This document shows, in pieces, positions 32,136-40,996 of a DNA stretch of 64,000 bases. The DNA is taken from contig NZ_CP159981.1 of assembly GCF_041380365.1 (NCBI RefSeq), positions 1,736,001 through 1,800,000 of the forward strand, read 5' to 3'. Position 1 is the stretch's first letter; every line of letters starts with the position of its first letter. Below the pieces are notes generated by a model. It saw nothing but the letters and a program-made list of their open reading frames with translations. It ran no database searches and was not told the origin of the DNA. Made by a program: the position numbers and the translations under genes. Origin of the DNA: Buchananella sp. 14KM1171 (GTDB lineage: Bacteria; Actinomycetota; Actinomycetes; Actinomycetales; Actinomycetaceae).

Positions 32136-32557
32136 GTCGTCCGGTCCCGCGCGGGCTCGCCCGCGCCCTCGACGGACACCAGCTCCACCTTGTAGCCGGC
32201 CGTGTTTTCTAGCCAGCCCGCGTAGTGCTGCGGCCCGCCCGCGTGCGGGTAGCGCTCTTGGTAGAGCGGCCGCCAACCGGCACCGGGAGCCTCAGCCATG
32301 AGCCGGTCCACGCGCCGCGCGTCGCCGACCACAAAGGCGATGTGGTTGACGCCGGGCCGCCTGCGGTCGTGGGCGGAGGAAGTGGTGTTGGGGCTGGCGG
32401 TGAGCGTCAGGTAGGCACCGCCGGCCTCGCCCCACGTCTCGCCGCCCTCCCACCGGGACAGGCACGCCAGCCCCACCTGGGAGAGCAGCCAACGCCAGGC
32501 CGGTAGCTCGTTGGCGGAGTCGGCCAGCCAGTAGTCGACGTGGTGGATCAGCGTCAC
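32132..32557 (-). CDS. VOC/glyoxalase-superfamily protein
   Basis: 141 residues from a GTG that overlaps the acetyltransferase stop (GTGA). Two beta-alpha-beta-beta-beta modules are evident: HHVDYWLADSANELPAWRWLL...GGAYLTLTAS and VNHIAFVVGDARRVDRLMAE...HYAGWLENTAGYKVELVSVE. Candidate metal ligands are the His of HHVDYW, the His of VNHIAF and the Glu of YKVELV. Family roles range from glyoxalase to antibiotic resistance; none is favoured here. Confidence 0.82.
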   Translation of the reverse strand: MTLIHHVDYWLADSANELPAWRWLLSQVGLACLSRWEGGETWGEAGGAYLTLTASPNTTSSAHDRRRPGVNHIAFVVGDARRVDRLMAEAPGAGWRPLYQERYPHAGGPQHYAGWLENTAGYKVELVSVEGAGEPARDRTT

Positions 32558-33684
32558 TGGCTCTCCTGGTTGGCCGCCTGGTGACGTGCCCGACGTTCCG
32601 CCAGCCGCTCCGAGACCGTTGCGCGCTCCCCGAAGAGGTCCGCGATCTGCAGCACCTCGCGGAAACCGAGGGCGTGGTTGATCGCCAGCATCGCCTGGTT
32701 GGAGTCCGCGTTGCAGGAGTTGACCTGCTTGTGGGGCAGGTTCAGCTCCAGCAGGCGGCGCTCCACCGCGCACTTGATGGCCCAGCCCAGGCGGTGGCCC
32801 CGGTGAGCGCGATCCACGATGGTGGCGTTGACCTCGATCAGTGCGTCGGCCTGCGCCGGTGCGGTGTAGGAGGACATGCCCACGGCCTCGCGGCTGCCGT
32901 CGGGGTGGGTGAGGACGGCCACGCTCTCCACCCGGGTGGCCTTGGCAGTGCGGGTACGCTCCAGTCCCTGGCGGTAAATCTCCGCCGTGATCTCCTCCGG
33001 CTCCAAATCCACGTCGCCGTGCGGGGCTTCCGCCTCCACCAGACCAAGCAGGCGCGCGAAGCTGTCCTGCAGGTCGGCCGGTACGCCGTCCACGTATGTC
33101 TCAATCGAATAGGCGCCGAGGCGGCGTCGTCCATCCATATCGACGGTGGAGGGGTCCAGGCTCTCCAGCAGGGTGGCGTCGATGGGCCAGGGGTGGCGGC
33201 GCAGATGGCACAGCTCGGTGACCCGAAATCCGCTGTCGCGGGCAAAGCGCGGGCTGGGCAGGTCGCTGGACGCGATCGGGCCGCCACTCATGTCAGCCGC
33301 GACGTACGAGAAGAATCGGGTCAGGTGGGCGGGCAGCTCGCTGACGACGTGCTCCAGCAGCGCCGTGCCGATTCCCCGGCCTCGGTGCGCGGCGCTCACC
33401 CACAAGTTGAGGTTCGCCGCGTCCGCGTTGGCGGCGCCGATGGACCAGGAGGCGATGGCGAAACCGATCGGCTCGACGCCGGGCTCGGCTGGGTTGGCGC
33501 CGGCGGGGAAGGCCAGCCAGAAGCGCTCCTCCCAGCCGGAGACGGGCCGCTGGATGCGGGCCACCATGTCCTCCACGTTGAGCGCGGCGGTCTCCTCGCC
33601 GCTCTCCAGCAGCGCGGTGCTCAGCAGGGAGACGTACTGGCCCAAGCGGGCGGAATCGGAAGTCTGGACGGGAACGATCTGCAT
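32554..33684 (-). CDS. Tandem GNAT acetyltransferase
   Basis: 376 residues with two GNAT folds. The first has the acetyl-CoA loop HRGRGIGTALLEHV (residues ~98-111). The second has HRGHRLGWAIKCAVERRLL (~293-311) and NSCNADSNQAMLAINHALGF typical of GNAT motif B. This two-domain layout is frequent in actinobacteria (for example mycothiol synthase relatives), but mycothiol synthase itself cannot be claimed. First gene of a three-gene coupled operon. Confidence 0.85.
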   Translation of the reverse strand: MQIVPVQTSDSARLGQYVSLLSTALLESGEETAALNVEDMVARIQRPVSGWEERFWLAFPAGANPAEPGVEPIGFAIASWSIGAANADAANLNLWVSAAHRGRGIGTALLEHVVSELPAHLTRFFSYVAADMSGGPIASSDLPSPRFARDSGFRVTELCHLRRHPWPIDATLLESLDPSTVDMDGRRRLGAYSIETYVDGVPADLQDSFARLLGLVEAEAPHGDVDLEPEEITAEIYRQGLERTRTAKATRVESVAVLTHPDGSREAVGMSSYTAPAQADALIEVNATIVDRAHRGHRLGWAIKCAVERRLLELNLPHKQVNSCNADSNQAMLAINHALGFREVLQIADLFGERATVSERLAERRARHQAANQESQ

Positions 33685-33815
33685 GGGGCAAAGGGTAGCG
33701 CCGCGTCGGTTGAGGAGGGCGAGGGTGGGGAGAAGCCCTGGTCAGGAAGGGCACGGGCCGCAGGCGGAGGGGGAGCCGACGGGGCCGCAGCGAGGCGGGC
33801 GCTAGCCTTGGGACC

Positions 33816-34229
33816 GTGGAGAACGAACCGATCGTGGTCAGCGGGGTGGTGTTGCGTAACGCCGCCGGGCAACTCTTGACCGTGCGCAAACGGGGGACCG
33901 GGCGTTTCATGCTGCCGGGCGGCAAGTGGGAGCCCGGCGAGGACGGCGCTGCGGCCGCCCTGCGTGAGGTGAGAGAGGAACTCGGCTTGGTGCTGGACCC
34001 GGCGGGACTGGAACTGTTGGGCCGTTTCGACGCGGCGGCCGCCAACGAGCCCGGTCGGCGCGTGGCGTCCACCATCTTCACCCACCCCAGTAGGCAGACC
34101 CCGAGCCCGGCGGCGGAGATCGCCGAGTTGCGCTGGCAGGACTTGGGTGCCAACCCGCTTCCTGCGGACCTGGCGCCGTTGCTGCGCGAGCACGTCATCC
34201 CGGCCCTCCTGGCCGGCGCGGGAAGCTAG
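33816..34229 (+). CDS. Nudix hydrolase
   Basis: 137 residues. The complete Nudix box GKWEPGEDGAAAALREVREELGLV is present (split at residue 36: G-x5-E-x7-REVxEELG), with the Mg-binding glutamates. It hydrolyses a nucleoside diphosphate linked to another group. The C-terminal half (TIFTHPSRQTP, EIAELRWQDLG) suggests an ADP-ribose or dNTP-type enzyme but does not settle it. The GTG lies 7 bp after TAGCCT without a Shine-Dalgarno, so it is probably leaderless. Divergent from the GNAT operon. Confidence 0.9.
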   Translation: MENEPIVVSGVVLRNAAGQLLTVRKRGTGRFMLPGGKWEPGEDGAAAALREVREELGLVLDPAGLELLGRFDAAAANEPGRRVASTIFTHPSRQTPSPAAEIAELRWQDLGANPLPADLAPLLREHVIPALLAGAGS

Positions 34230-34298
34230 CGGCGCATTCAGGTGGGGCGCAGCTTTTCGCGCTAGTGTCGACGCTGGCTTTGACGGAAAGGACCTGCA

Positions 34299-34742
34299 AT
34301 GCGAACCAAGCGCCTTGTTCCCGTGACTTTGCTGGCCGTTGGTGTCAGCGCCGGCCTGCTGCTGGGCGGCTGCAGCTCGAAGTCCGGCGACGCGGATGCC
34401 ACCGCTGCCGCTTCGACCAGCGCGGCTGCGAGCGTGGTGCCGGCGGTGCCGCCCGCGATCGGCTCGCCCGACGAAGTGGAGAACAAGAAGGTCACCGTCT
34501 CCCTGAACCTGCCGCTGGTTTTGGACGTGGAGGACGTGACCGCGTGGAGCGGTGAGGTGGAGGACCCGCAGATCGCGGAGTTCCGTGCCGGCAAGGAGGA
34601 AGGCGGCACGGTGTACGCCCCGGGCGTGGTGGGCCTGAAGGAGGGCACCACGCGGGTGACCTTGAAGGGCCCGGATGGTGCGACCAAGGTTTTTGACGTC
34701 GAGGTGGTGGCCGACGACGCCGCAGTGGGCGTGTCTGAGTAA
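34299..34742 (+). CDS. Small secreted lipoprotein
   Basis: 147 residues. The signal peptide ends in the lipobox LLGGC (Cys25), so the mature protein is lipid-anchored. An Ala/Ser/Thr linker (residues 26-50) precedes a ~95-residue beta-rich domain (VTVSLNLPLVLDVEDVTAW...GGTVYAPGVVGLKEGTTRVTLKGPDG...FDVEVV). That domain looks like an Ig-like or chagasin-type fold; the GTTRVTLKGPDG turn is common in such inhibitors. GGACCTGCA precedes the ATG. No specific role is assigned. Confidence 0.8.
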   Translation: MRTKRLVPVTLLAVGVSAGLLLGGCSSKSGDADATAAASTSAAASVVPAVPPAIGSPDEVENKKVTVSLNLPLVLDVEDVTAWSGEVEDPQIAEFRAGKEEGGTVYAPGVVGLKEGTTRVTLKGPDGATKVFDVEVVADDAAVGVSE

Positions 34743-34817
34743 GCGGCCGCCCGGACTTACCAACGGAATCGTTTGAGGCGCCCCCTAGCGAGTGCGGGGC
34801 GCGGGGAAAGGAAACAA

Positions 34818-35441
34818 ATGGCTATTTTGCCGATCACGGTGTTGGGTGAGCCGGTGCTGCACACCGTGGCCGACCAGGTGACGGAGTTCGACGCGGACCT
34901 GGAGAAGTTCGTGGCGGACATGGTGGAGACCATGGACGCCGCCCACGGCGTGGGCCTGGCGGCCCCGCAGGTGGGCGTGGGCAAGCAGGTATTCGTGTGG
35001 CGCTACGAGGGGGTGGCCGACTACGACGAGGAGTTCTTCCCGGACCTGGAGCTGCCCGAGGACGCGGAAAAGCGCGTGGGGGTCATCATCAACCCGCGCC
35101 TGGTGCTCTCTGATCTGCGTCAGGGCGAGCTGGACGAGGACCTGGACGCCGAGGGCTGCCTGTCCATCCCGGGAATCTACTACCCGGTGCGTCGCTACAA
35201 CGACGTGGTGCTGGAGGGGCAGGACGTGACCGGTGCGCCGGTGCGCCTGGACGCGCGCGGCTGGCTGGCGCGCATCTGGCAGCACGAGTTCGACCACCTG
35301 CAGGGCGTGCTCTTCACCGAACGCCTGGAGGAGCCCTACCTGTCCCAGGCGAAGGCCGAGATCGAGGAGGCCGGTTACGGGCGTCCCGGGCTGGTGTGGG
35401 ACCCCTCCACGCTGACCGAGGACGACTTCGAGGACGACTGA
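34818..35441 (+). CDS. def: Peptide deformylase
   Basis: 207 residues. It removes the formyl group from new proteins. All three motifs are present: GVGLAAPQVGVG, EGCLSIPGIYYPV (metal Cys) and QHEFDHLQGVLF (two metal His and catalytic Glu). There is an acidic insertion (DYDEEFFPDLELPEDAEKR) between motifs 1 and 2 and an acidic C-terminal tail, as in other actinobacterial enzymes. AAAGGAAACAA precedes the ATG. A hairpin terminator follows. Confidence 0.96.
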   Translation: MAILPITVLGEPVLHTVADQVTEFDADLEKFVADMVETMDAAHGVGLAAPQVGVGKQVFVWRYEGVADYDEEFFPDLELPEDAEKRVGVIINPRLVLSDLRQGELDEDLDAEGCLSIPGIYYPVRRYNDVVLEGQDVTGAPVRLDARGWLARIWQHEFDHLQGVLFTERLEEPYLSQAKAEIEEAGYGRPGLVWDPSTLTEDDFEDD

Positions 35442-35475
35442 TCCGCTTTCGCCCGCTGTTTTCGCGGGGCAACGG

Positions 35476-35517
35476 TGTGGGGCGGCGAACCGGATGGTTC
35501 GCCGCCCCACAGCTTTT
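35476..35517. terminator. Hairpin terminator, def / surface-protein convergence
   Basis: A perfect 16-bp stem (35476-35491 with 35496-35511), loop GGAT, is followed by GCTTTTTGG. It serves def and possibly the convergent large gene. Confidence 0.9.
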
Positions 35518-35530
35518 TGGGCCAGCTGGG

Positions 35531-38500
35531 CTACCTCATCAGGGCAGCCACCGCCGCCCGCACCGGGCTGGCCACGGAGGAGGGGCCACCCAGGATGAAC
35601 ACCTTGGCCGGCTTGGCCTCCTTCAGCCAGGCGTTGGTGCTAGCCGGCAGCGAGTCGGGGCTGGTGAGCACCAGGACACCGCCGTGCTTGGCCGCCAGGG
35701 CCGCGCCCGCCAGGGCGTCGGGGAAGCTTACGCCGGTGGTCAGCACCACCGCAGCGGCGTTGGGGGCGAGCGCCTGAGCCAGCGCCGTGGCGGTGGCGTA
35801 GCGGTCGGCACCCACGTGGGCCGTGACGGCCTGCGCGCCCCAGCCGGCGGCGCGGACTGCGGCGGTGGCGGCGCCACCGGCCGTGTGGACCTCCAGCTTG
35901 GAGTCGCGCAGGTAGGTGGCCGTGCTCTGCGGCAGCTTGGGGCCGTTAGAGAGCACCACCACGGCGTTTGCGGCCTTGGCCAGCGATCCGGCCGCGAGGC
36001 CGTCAGCGAAGTTGCTGCCGTCCGCGACGATCACGCGCTTGGCCGGAGCGATGGCGGCGGCGGCCTGAGCGACCGAGACGGCCGTCTGGAAGCGGTCCGG
36101 GCCAGAGACCCGGGTGACCTGCTTCCCGCCGGAGCGGAGCTGACGGACCAGTTGCTCAGAGATAACGCCCGTGCCGCCCACCACGTAGACGTTTTGCTTG
36201 CCGTCCAGGGCCTTGGACAGCGCGGCGGTGAGACCACCGCGCGGCGTAAGCAGCAGCGGGGCGTCCAGGGCTGCGGCCAGTGGGCCGGCCGCCAGCGCGT
36301 CGGCGAAGGACTCGCCCGAGACCAGCACCGCCGCGCCGGAGGTGAAGTCACCGGCTGCGGCCGCCTGGTAGGAGGTCTGGTAGCGGTCGCTGCCCGCGAC
36401 CTCCACCACGGTCGCCTTGGCAGAGGGCGCCGGCGTGGCGGACGGGGCCGGGCTGAGCGTCGTCCCTGCGGAGGCCGAAGCGGTGGCCGAAGCGGACGGT
36501 GCAGCGGACACCGACGGGGCAGCGGACACCGACGGGACCGGCGTGGCGGAGGCGCTTGCCGAGGCGCTGGCGCTGGCCGAAGCGGAGCTCGAAGCAGAGG
36601 GCGCAGCGCTCACGGACGCGCTCGCGGACACCGAGGCAGACGCGCTGGCCGACACACTAGCGCTGGCCGACGCGCTTGCCGAGGCGCTGGCCGACGCGCT
36701 CGCGGAGGCCGAGGCGGAAGGAGCGGCACCGATGGCCTCGGTCTTGTAGCCCTTCCACGTCGGGGTGGTGTAACCGCCCTCGACCGCGCCCGCGCCGAAC
36801 TGCGGCGGGAACTTGATGACCACGCCGTCGCTCGGGTCCCCGAAGGAGCCGAAGCTCTTCAGGAAGCCCTTGGGCTCGTGGATTGTGAAGGCCGGGCCGG
36901 CCACGGTGACGGTGCTCAGGTTGTTGTCGCTGAACGCGCGCTTACCAACACTCGCCACGGCAGCAGGCAGGGCCACCTCGGTGAGCTGGTTACCGTCGAA
37001 GGCGTACTCGCCGATCGTGGTCAGGCCGGCGGGCAGCTCTACGGTCTTCAGCGCGTTGGAGGAGAACACGTAGGGCTTGAGCTCGGTAACGCCGGCCGGG
37101 ACCACCACGCTCGTGAGCTTGTTCCCGGAGAAGGCGCCGTCGCCCATGGACTTCAGGGCCGCCGGCAGGGTGACCTGGGTCAGCTCGTTGGTCTTGAAGG
37201 CGTTGGAGGCGATCGAGCTCAGCGTGCTCGGCAGCTCCAGCCGGGCGATCTTGTTGGCCTGGAATGCGCCGGGCCCCACCCAGGTCACGCCCTCCGGCAG
37301 GGAGACGCTGGTGAGCAGGTTGGAGGCGAACGCGGCCGGCCCCACCGTCTTCAGGGAGGCAGGCAGCTCCACCTGGGTCAGCTTGTTGTTCACGAACGCG
37401 GCCACCGGGATGGTGGTCAGGTTGGCGGACAGCTTCAGCGTGGAGGCGAAGTTGTTGATGAACGAGTTCTTGCCGATGGAGGTCACCGAGTCCGGGATCA
37501 CGATGTGGTCGATCGAGTTGCTGTAGAAGGCGGCGTCCTCAATCGTCACCACGGTGTCCGGGATGGTCACGGCCTCCAGGCGGCCGGACTGGAAGGCGCT
37601 GGCACCGATCACCTTGACCGCGTACCTCACGCCCTCGACCTCGATCTGGGCCGGGATCACCAGGTTCTTCGGCAGCGCGTAGCGCACGTGGCCGGTGATC
37701 TTGGCGCCCGCAGCGGGGTCGGCCGGGTCAAAGGAGTAGGTGATGTTCTCCAGGGTCGCCTCCGTGGCCTTCGGGGAGGCCGACGCGCTAACCGATGCGC
37801 TCGCGGAGGCAGACGCGCTAACCGACGCGCTTGCCGAGGCGCTGGCGGAGGTGGAAACCGACGGGGTGGACGACGTTGCCGCGCTGGCCGACGCGCTTGC
37901 CGAGGCAGACGCGCTGACGGACGCAGACGCGCTAACCGACGCGCTCGCCGAGGCCGACGCGCTGACGGACGCAGACGCGCTTGCGGACGCGCTGGCCGAG
38001 GCCGACGCGCTGGCCGAAGCGGAGGGGGCGGCTCCGATGGCTTCGGTCTTGTAGCCCTTCCAGGTGGGGGTGGTGTAGCCGCCCGCCACCTGGTCCGCGC
38101 CGAACTGGACCGGGAACTTGATGACCATGCCGTCGTTCGGGTCGCCGAAGGCGCCGTTGAAGCGCTTGTAGCCGCTGGCGTCCTCGATCTCCATGGCCGG
38201 GCCGTTGACCGTGATGGTCTTCAGGCGGGAGTTGCCGGCGAACGCGCGCTTGGCAACGGAGGTGACGGTGGCGGGAATGTCCACGTCCGCGAGGCGGTTG
38301 TTCGCCAGCGCGCTCTCGCCGATGGAAACCAACTGGGCGGGCAACTGCACCGAGGTGATGGCGTTGCTGAAGAACACCTTTTCCGGCAGGGCGGTCACCC
38401 CGGCGGGCACGGTCACGTTGGTGAGCTGGTTGCTGATGAACGCGCCGGCGCCCAGGGTGAGCAGGCCGGCGGGCAGCTCCACCTCGGTGAGGCGGTTGTT

Positions 38501-40312
38501 GGCGAAAGCGTCGGCCGGAATGTGCTTGATCGAGTCGGCGAACGTCAGGGAGGTGAGCTGGTTGCGCTGGAACGCGCCCACGCCCATGGTCTCCAGGGTG
38601 GCGGGAACCTCCAGGGAAGTGAGCTTGTTGGAGGCGAAGGCCTGGGCGCCGAGCGTCCGCAGGGAGGCGGGCAGGGTGAGCGCGGTCAGCTTGTTGTTGG
38701 CGAAGGCGGACTCGCCGATCTCCGCGACGTGCCGGGAGAGCGTGAGGGTCTTGGTGTCCGCGTAGGCGAAGGCCTGCTTGCCGATGACGGTGACGGAGTC
38801 TGGGATCGTCACGTCGGCCAGTGAGGTCATGTAGAAGGCGCGTTCCTGGATCTCGGTGACCGAGGCGGGGATGGTGACCGCCGTGATGCCGGAGCGGTGC
38901 AGGGCGCTCTCACCGATGGTCTTGACCGGGTACTCGGTGCCGCCGATGTTGACCTTGTCCAGGATCGCAATGGACTTGGGCATGCCGGCGCGCACGTGCC
39001 CGACCACCTTGGCACCCGCCGTGGGGGCCTGCGGGTCGATGGCGTAGATGACGTTGTCGATGGTCGTCTCGGTCTGCGCCGGCGTGGCCGATGCGCTCGG
39101 GGTGGACGACGTTGCCGCGCTGGCCGACGCGCTTGCCGAGACCGACGGTGCGCCACCGGCGCTGGCACTCACGGAGGCGGAGGCGCCGGCCGAGGCGGAC
39201 GCCGAGGCGCTGGCGCTGGGGTTGGGCTGCGGCGAGGTGGCCGGGGGAGCCTGTCCGAATGCCTCGGTGGTGTAGCCGTTCCACTTGGGGGTGGTGTAGC
39301 CGCCCTCGAACACGTCCGCACCGTACTTGGCGGGGAACTTGAGCACTACGCCGTCGGCCGGGTTGTCGAAGGAGGAGTTGGACTTCAGGAAGCCGGTGGA
39401 AACGTAGATCTGCAGGCCGGGGCCGTTGATGGTCACGGTCTGCAGGGAGTTGGAGGAGAAGGCGGACTTCCCGACCGTGCGCAGCGAGGCCGGCAGGTCC
39501 ACAGCGGTGAGCTGGTTGCTGTAGAAGCTCTTCTCGCCGATCGACTCCAGGCCGGCGGGCAGCGTGACGCTGGTGAGCGAGTTGCCGCTAAAGACGTTGG
39601 CCGCCAGGGCGGTTACGCCCTGCGGAATGGCGAGCGCCCCAATCTTGTTGGACTCAAAGGCGCTCTCGCCCAGCTCGGTCAGGCCGGCCGGGAGAGCCAG
39701 GGCGGTGAGCTTGTTGTTCTTGAAGGCCCTGGCCGGGATCTGCGCGAGCGTCTGCGGCAGCGAGACCTCGGCGAGGTCGTTGTACTGGAAGGCGCCCTGG
39801 CCCAGCTCGGTGACGGTGGCAGGCACGGTCAGGCTGGTCAGGCTGTTGGAGGCAAAAGCCTCAGTCTTCAGCGTGGTGAGGCCGACGGGCAGCTCCAGCG
39901 CGGTCAGCTTGTTGTTGGCGAAGGCGCGCGCGCCAACACTGGTCAGCCCGGCGGGGAGCGAGACGGTCTTCAAACCGGCGTACTTGAAGGCGTTGTCCCC
40001 AACCGTGGTCACGCTGGCCGGCAGGGTCAGCGAGCTGAGGGAGGCAAACTCGAACGCCCCCTGCCCGACGGAGGTGACGGCGTACTGGGCGCCTTCCGCC
40101 GTGATGCTGGCCGGGATCTCCAGTTCCTTGGAGACGCCTCGGGTGTAACCGGTCACCTTAGCACCGGCAGCGGGGGCGGCGGGGTCATAGGTGTAGGTGA
40201 CGTTGTCAACGGTCACGGTGGCCTCGGTCGCGTGGGCCGCCGGGCTCAGCGCCGCCGCAGCCAGCAGGGAGAAACCGGCCGCCAGAGTGAGTCGCCGCAG
40301 GGCGTTGTTCAC
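35531..40312 (-). CDS. 1593-residue secreted surface protein: BspA-like leucine-rich blocks and cell-wall-binding repeats
   Basis: A signal peptide spans residues 1-28 (ending AHA-TEA). Three similar modules of ~330 residues follow (about 30-350, 416-753, 858-1188). Each opens with an EATxxNVxYxxDPxAPxAGAK-type strand and then carries BspA/LRR_5 repeats (units like AFANNKLTALELP, VTVIGKQAF). Ser/Ala/Val linkers separate them. Residues ~1299-1593 are three CWB2 (PF04122-type) cell-wall-binding repeats with AGSDRYQTS, SGPDRFQTA and GADRYATATA. BspA-like proteins of oral and gut microbes bind host matrix or other bacteria; CWB2 would hold it on the wall without sortase. GTG start with AAGGAAGGA upstream. 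A DtxR-like site lies 56-74 bp upstream. Confidence 0.93.
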   Translation of the reverse strand: MNNALRRLTLAAGFSLLAAAALSPAAHATEATVTVDNVTYTYDPAAPAAGAKVTGYTRGVSKELEIPASITAEGAQYAVTSVGQGAFEFASLSSLTLPASVTTVGDNAFKYAGLKTVSLPAGLTSVGARAFANNKLTALELPVGLTTLKTEAFASNSLTSLTVPATVTELGQGAFQYNDLAEVSLPQTLAQIPARAFKNNKLTALALPAGLTELGESAFESNKIGALAIPQGVTALAANVFSGNSLTSVTLPAGLESIGEKSFYSNQLTAVDLPASLRTVGKSAFSSNSLQTVTINGPGLQIYVSTGFLKSNSSFDNPADGVVLKFPAKYGADVFEGGYTTPKWNGYTTEAFGQAPPATSPQPNPSASASASASAGASASVSASAGGAPSVSASASASAATSSTPSASATPAQTETTIDNVIYAIDPQAPTAGAKVVGHVRAGMPKSIAILDKVNIGGTEYPVKTIGESALHRSGITAVTIPASVTEIQERAFYMTSLADVTIPDSVTVIGKQAFAYADTKTLTLSRHVAEIGESAFANNKLTALTLPASLRTLGAQAFASNKLTSLEVPATLETMGVGAFQRNQLTSLTFADSIKHIPADAFANNRLTEVELPAGLLTLGAGAFISNQLTNVTVPAGVTALPEKVFFSNAITSVQLPAQLVSIGESALANNRLADVDIPATVTSVAKRAFAGNSRLKTITVNGPAMEIEDASGYKRFNGAFGDPNDGMVIKFPVQFGADQVAGGYTTPTWKGYKTEAIGAAPSASASASASASASASASASVSASASASASVSASASVSASASASASASAATSSTPSVSTSASASASASVSASASASASVSASASPKATEATLENITYSFDPADPAAGAKITGHVRYALPKNLVIPAQIEVEGVRYAVKVIGASAFQSGRLEAVTIPDTVVTIEDAAFYSNSIDHIVIPDSVTSIGKNSFINNFASTLKLSANLTTIPVAAFVNNKLTQVELPASLKTVGPAAFASNLLTSVSLPEGVTWVGPGAFQANKIARLELPSTLSSIASNAFKTNELTQVTLPAALKSMGDGAFSGNKLTSVVVPAGVTELKPYVFSSNALKTVELPAGLTTIGEYAFDGNQLTEVALPAAVASVGKRAFSDNNLSTVTVAGPAFTIHEPKGFLKSFGSFGDPSDGVVIKFPPQFGAGAVEGGYTTPTWKGYKTEAIGAAPSASASASASASASASASASASVSASASASVSASASVSAAPSASSSASASASASASASATPVPSVSAAPSVSAAPSASATASASAGTTLSPAPSATPAPSAKATVVEVAGSDRYQTSYQAAAAGDFTSGAAVLVSGESFADALAAGPLAAALDAPLLLTPRGGLTAALSKALDGKQNVYVVGGTGVISEQLVRQLRSGGKQVTRVSGPDRFQTAVSVAQAAAAIAPAKRVIVADGSNFADGLAAGSLAKAANAVVVLSNGPKLPQSTATYLRDSKLEVHTAGGAATAAVRAAGWGAQAVTAHVGADRYATATALAQALAPNAAAVVLTTGVSFPDALAGAALAAKHGGVLVLTSPDSLPASTNAWLKEAKPAKVFILGGPSSVASPVRAAVAALMR

Positions 40313-40367
40313 TTAAGAATCCTTCCTTCAAGAACTAAGGCGCGCCTGGGAACAGACGCGCCCTAAC

Positions 40368-40386
40368 CGAGGGCAACCTAACCTAA
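40368..40386. promoter_or_regulatory. DtxR/IdeR-like iron box upstream of the large surface-protein gene
   Basis: The 19 bases match TTAGGTTAGCCTAACCTAA at 14 positions, with a perfect right half CTAACCTAA. It lies 56-74 bp before the start codon, a sensible place for an operator. The left half is weak, so binding is uncertain. Confidence 0.4.
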
Positions 40387-40472
40387 GGTGAGGTGCTTGA
40401 TGAATCGCTCTTGGGGAAAGTGTGGGCAACCCAATAGGTCGCCCGGGTAAGGGCGTCAGTAAGTGCGCGGGC

Positions 40473-40943
40473 CTAGCTCCCAGGGGCGCGGAAGTAGATC
40501 TCCTCCAGTTGCCCGAACTGCCTGCCGCGCCACTCCTGCCAGCTCACCTGCACTCCGCCCGCCGCCGAGCGCGCCGCCTCCACTATTTCCTGGCTGCACC
40601 AGTAGGTGGAATCCAGGCCGTCCTCGCCGCCAGAGCAGAGGGAAACGGTGATCGAATCGCCGTGGAAGAACCACGTCAGGCGGCACCCGCCGCACGCGCG
40701 TTCGCGTGGTTCCCCTGCCTCCCCGGAGGAAGGTGCACCTTGCTTGCTGACGTGAGGGGCGTCGTCCATTGGGAAGGTGGATTCGCTGAGCCAGGTGTTG
40801 AACGCGGCGGCCACGGCGGCAGCGTCGTGCGGGCCATGGCTGTCGAGGCGGAGGCGGAGCACCACCACGCGGTCCTGGTCCCAGCCGCGATAGTCGAGGG
40901 TGTAGGGGCCGCTGCCGCGGCGAAACGGGCGCTTTTCGATCAC
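40473..40943 (-). CDS. Hypothetical protein
   Basis: 156 residues from a GTG at 40943 (VIEKRPFRRGSGPYTLDYRG). CACAAT lies 6 bp upstream on this strand and no Shine-Dalgarno is present, so a leaderless start is likely; the frame is open a further 25 codons. Visible features are YRGWDQDRVVVLRLRLDSHG, a Cys-Gly-Gly-Cys (ACGGCRLTWFF), DSTYWCSQEIVEAARSA and an acidic/aromatic end. No family is recognised. It is divergent from the M18 aminopeptidase with a 53-bp gap. Confidence 0.6.
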   Translation of the reverse strand: MIEKRPFRRGSGPYTLDYRGWDQDRVVVLRLRLDSHGPHDAAAVAAAFNTWLSESTFPMDDAPHVSKQGAPSSGEAGEPRERACGGCRLTWFFHGDSITVSLCSGGEDGLDSTYWCSQEIVEAARSAAGGVQVSWQEWRGRQFGQLEEIYFRAPGS

Positions 40944-40996
40944 GCTGCGATTGTGCCACCGGGTGGCGCGGCGGCGGCAGTGCCACAATGGCAGGT

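Noticed and set aside
35396-38824. A 1142-codon plus-strand open frame across the large surface-protein gene
   Set aside because: It is antisense to the BspA/CWB2 gene. The Ser/Ala/Leu-rich repeats lack stops in several frames, and the translation (Gly/Arg/His-rich) has no domain or start signal.
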